Shown in pieces: positions 62,001 through 64,000 of a DNA stretch of 64,000 nt (its first letter is position 1; every line of letters begins with the position of its first letter). This stretch comes from Albifimbria verrucaria. Its lineage: Eukaryota > Ascomycota > Sordariomycetes > Hypocreales > Stachybotryaceae. The DNA lies in the NCBI GenBank assembly GCA_020081605.1, contig JAHREC010000013.1, positions 1,178,001 to 1,242,000 on the forward strand, written 5' to 3'. A program made the translations under genes and the position numbers. The notes under the pieces are model-generated. The model was not told where the DNA came from, made no database searches, and was given only the letters and a program-made list of their open reading frames with translations.

Positions 62001-64000
62001 CTTATTCCTAAAAATATAATTTATATTTTATAATCTTTTTAATTTTTAAGTTAAATTAAGTATACTAAAGGTATTTTCATTAATATTTTTAGGTTTATAA
62101 GTTTATTAAATATAAATAAATTTAACCTTCTTCAGTGTATTTTCTTAGAATTTATTCTATACTAAATCGTCTTCGTAAATTAAGTATATTTTTATTATTT
62201 AATATTTTTAGTTAATGTAAATAAGCTTCTTTTTAAATTTCTTTTTGAATATTGTTAATACTTTAATTCTTATAAATATAATCTATATTATTGTACTTAA
62301 TAAGTAATTTATAAAATTATACTTTATTTTCATTAATATTATATTTATTAATCTTTTATTTTATATTTATTTATTTATTTTATATTCATTTATTTATTTT
62401 ATTTATTAATTTCTCTTAGACTTATATATATTATTTAGAATTATTTAAATAGAAAATTATTTTATTCTTTTCTTTTAATATATTTTATAACATACTTTTT
62501 TAAATTATTATATAATATATTTTTATTTGAATATCTATATAAATATTTTATATGAAATATAATAAAAGAACCTTAAGCTATAAATAATATATATATATTA
62601 AGAATACTATAAAGTTTTGTTCTTTAACTAAATTAATTATTTATTATTTATTTATTTAATTAGGAAGTATTTAATTTTATTTATTTTTTCAAAGATAATA
62701 AAGATATTTATATTATATATATAAAGCTTAATTAATAATTTTATATTATTTATTACATCTATATATTTTTATATTTTTATATTTTTATTTTCTTTATTTT
62801 TAGGATATATTATATATTGAATATAGCTTTAAAAATAAATATTATTTTATTTTAAACTTTATTTTATCATTTTCTTTTAATTAATCTATAAGAAATATTT
62901 GAAATATTAATCTTTTATTAATCTATTTATATAATTTTAAGATTTAAATTATTATATTTTAAATAAATCTTAGATTTTTAATACTACTTTATAAATTATT
63001 TCAATCTTAAATAAGCCAATATAAATATTCAAAAGATTTTTATAGTATAGATTAAAATTAGAATTAATTTTATTCTATTTATCTACTTAAAATTAATTTC
63101 TTTATAAAGGTTATATTTTAAAATAATTATTTTATATTATTTAATTAAGCTTTTAGATTTTATAAGGTTTTTATTTTTTTATTAAAACTATTCTCTATAT
63201 AAAGAATATATATCTCAAATATTTTAAGCTAATTTAATAAACTCCCTTAGGATTCTTTTGATTAAATATTTAAGCCTTGTATTTTATTAAAAGATTTAAT
63301 ATTACATTTAAGGAATTTAAATATAATATATTATTTTAATATTAATATATTTAAATATTATTTAAGGCTTATTAAATTAAAGGAATAGTTATTTTCCTAA
63401 GAAACTTAAATTTAATTTTTTTATTCTTTTTGAATAATTAATAATCATTTATATAATAGCCTTTTTTAATATAATTATAATATAAAAATTCTTTTTTAGC
63501 TTTTTAAATTACCTTAAATTCTATAAGCTTTATATAAACTCTATAAACTATTCCCCTTTCTTAATTTCTTTTTTAAGTATAAGGGTTTACTATTTTAGCT
63601 TTTTATATTAAAGCTCATATTAATAAAAATAATAATTATTTAAAATTATTATAATAATATACTTTATTAAGATATTAAGCCATTCTACTTTATAAAATTT
63701 AGCTTAATAATTTTTTCAAGCTTATTTTAAAATAAATTTATTAAAATATTATTATCCTATCTAAGGAATCCTCTTTAGTAATTTAAATAAAGAGTATATA
63801 TGAAAATAAAATAAATTGAATAATTCTATTTAATCTTTTATTTTATTCTATTATTTTATGGTTTTTCAAAACTATTTATATATACCTATTTTAATATATA
63901 TATAATTCCTAAAAACAATATAAATTCAATTATTATATTTAATAATTATTAGATTATTATAATAATCTTTTATAATAAAGTTAAATTAAAATACTATTTT

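Larger units (their letters stand above)
43160..64000. repeat. Extreme A+T-rich block, RIP-degraded
   Basis: From just after the synthetase stop to the window end the sequence is almost only A and T (well over 80% by eye), with stop codons in all frames and no gene. CpA and TpG are very rare while TpA is very common; the remaining C and G sit mostly in AGCTT, CCTTA and TAAGG contexts. This is the expected end product of repeat-induced point mutation on ancient transposons. It continues beyond the window. It could be a pericentromeric, subtelomeric or interstitial heterochromatin block; the sequence alone does not say which. Confidence 0.85.

Noticed and set aside
43160..64000. Mitochondrial DNA or contamination
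   Set aside because: No mitochondrial genes, rRNA or tRNAs are visible, and the block is continuous with nuclear genes and carries an LTR insertion with RIP-type changes.

Overview
The window is nuclear DNA of a filamentous ascomycete, most likely a sordariomycete of the Hypocreales (this placement is an inference). Support: compact genes with introns of about 45-75 bases, GT-AG ends and CTAAC/CTAAT-like branch sites, ascomycete-type versions of housekeeping proteins, and a long block of extreme A+T content with the transition signature of repeat-induced point mutation (RIP).

Bases 1-43160 are gene-rich. In order: Elongator subunit ELP4 (+), tRNA-splicing endonuclease subunit SEN34 (+), an Asi1-type membrane RING ubiquitin ligase (-), exosome subunit MTR3 (-), a gene-poor 2.4 kb, the mannosyltransferase subunit ANP1 (+), the Sec7-domain ARF exchange factor of the GEA/GBF1 type (+), phosphoinositide phosphatase FIG4 (+), TTI2 of the TTT complex (-), the tRNA CCA-adding enzyme CCA1 (-), an unidentified secreted protein (+), a small conserved ascomycete protein (+), spliceosome factor SYF1 (-), V-ATPase subunit D VMA8 (+), a two-RRM U1A/U2B''-type snRNP protein (-), and finally a multidomain synthetase (+). 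The housekeeping genes are unrelated in pathway; several pairs are tail-to-tail with short gaps.

The most notable gene is at 37972-43159: an adenylation domain, a carrier (T) domain with the phosphopantetheine serine motif, then alternating pairs of membrane helices and three soluble left-handed beta-helix-like domains. This is the layout of epsilon-poly-L-lysine synthetases (Pls), in which membrane-embedded tandem C domains polymerise an amino acid. It ends exactly where the A+T-rich block begins.

Bases 43160-64000 are a nearly gene-free block, well over 80% A+T by eye, with CpA/TpG almost absent. One GC-rich island inside it (52972-53626) is a complete small LTR element: two 172-173 bp terminal repeats with TGTTA...TAACA-type ends, a 310 bp non-coding centre, and a 5 bp target duplication (TAATG). 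Differences between the two LTRs are mostly CpA-to-TpA or TpG-to-TpA, as expected for RIP.

A pervasive feature of the gene-rich part is that most conserved reading frames are interrupted by shifts that each need one extra base, usually in a short G, C, A or T run. About 29 such sites were found, nearly all in the same direction, while splice sites remain intact. I read them as consensus (homopolymer under-call) errors, not pseudogenes; gene spans below bridge them and give the positions.
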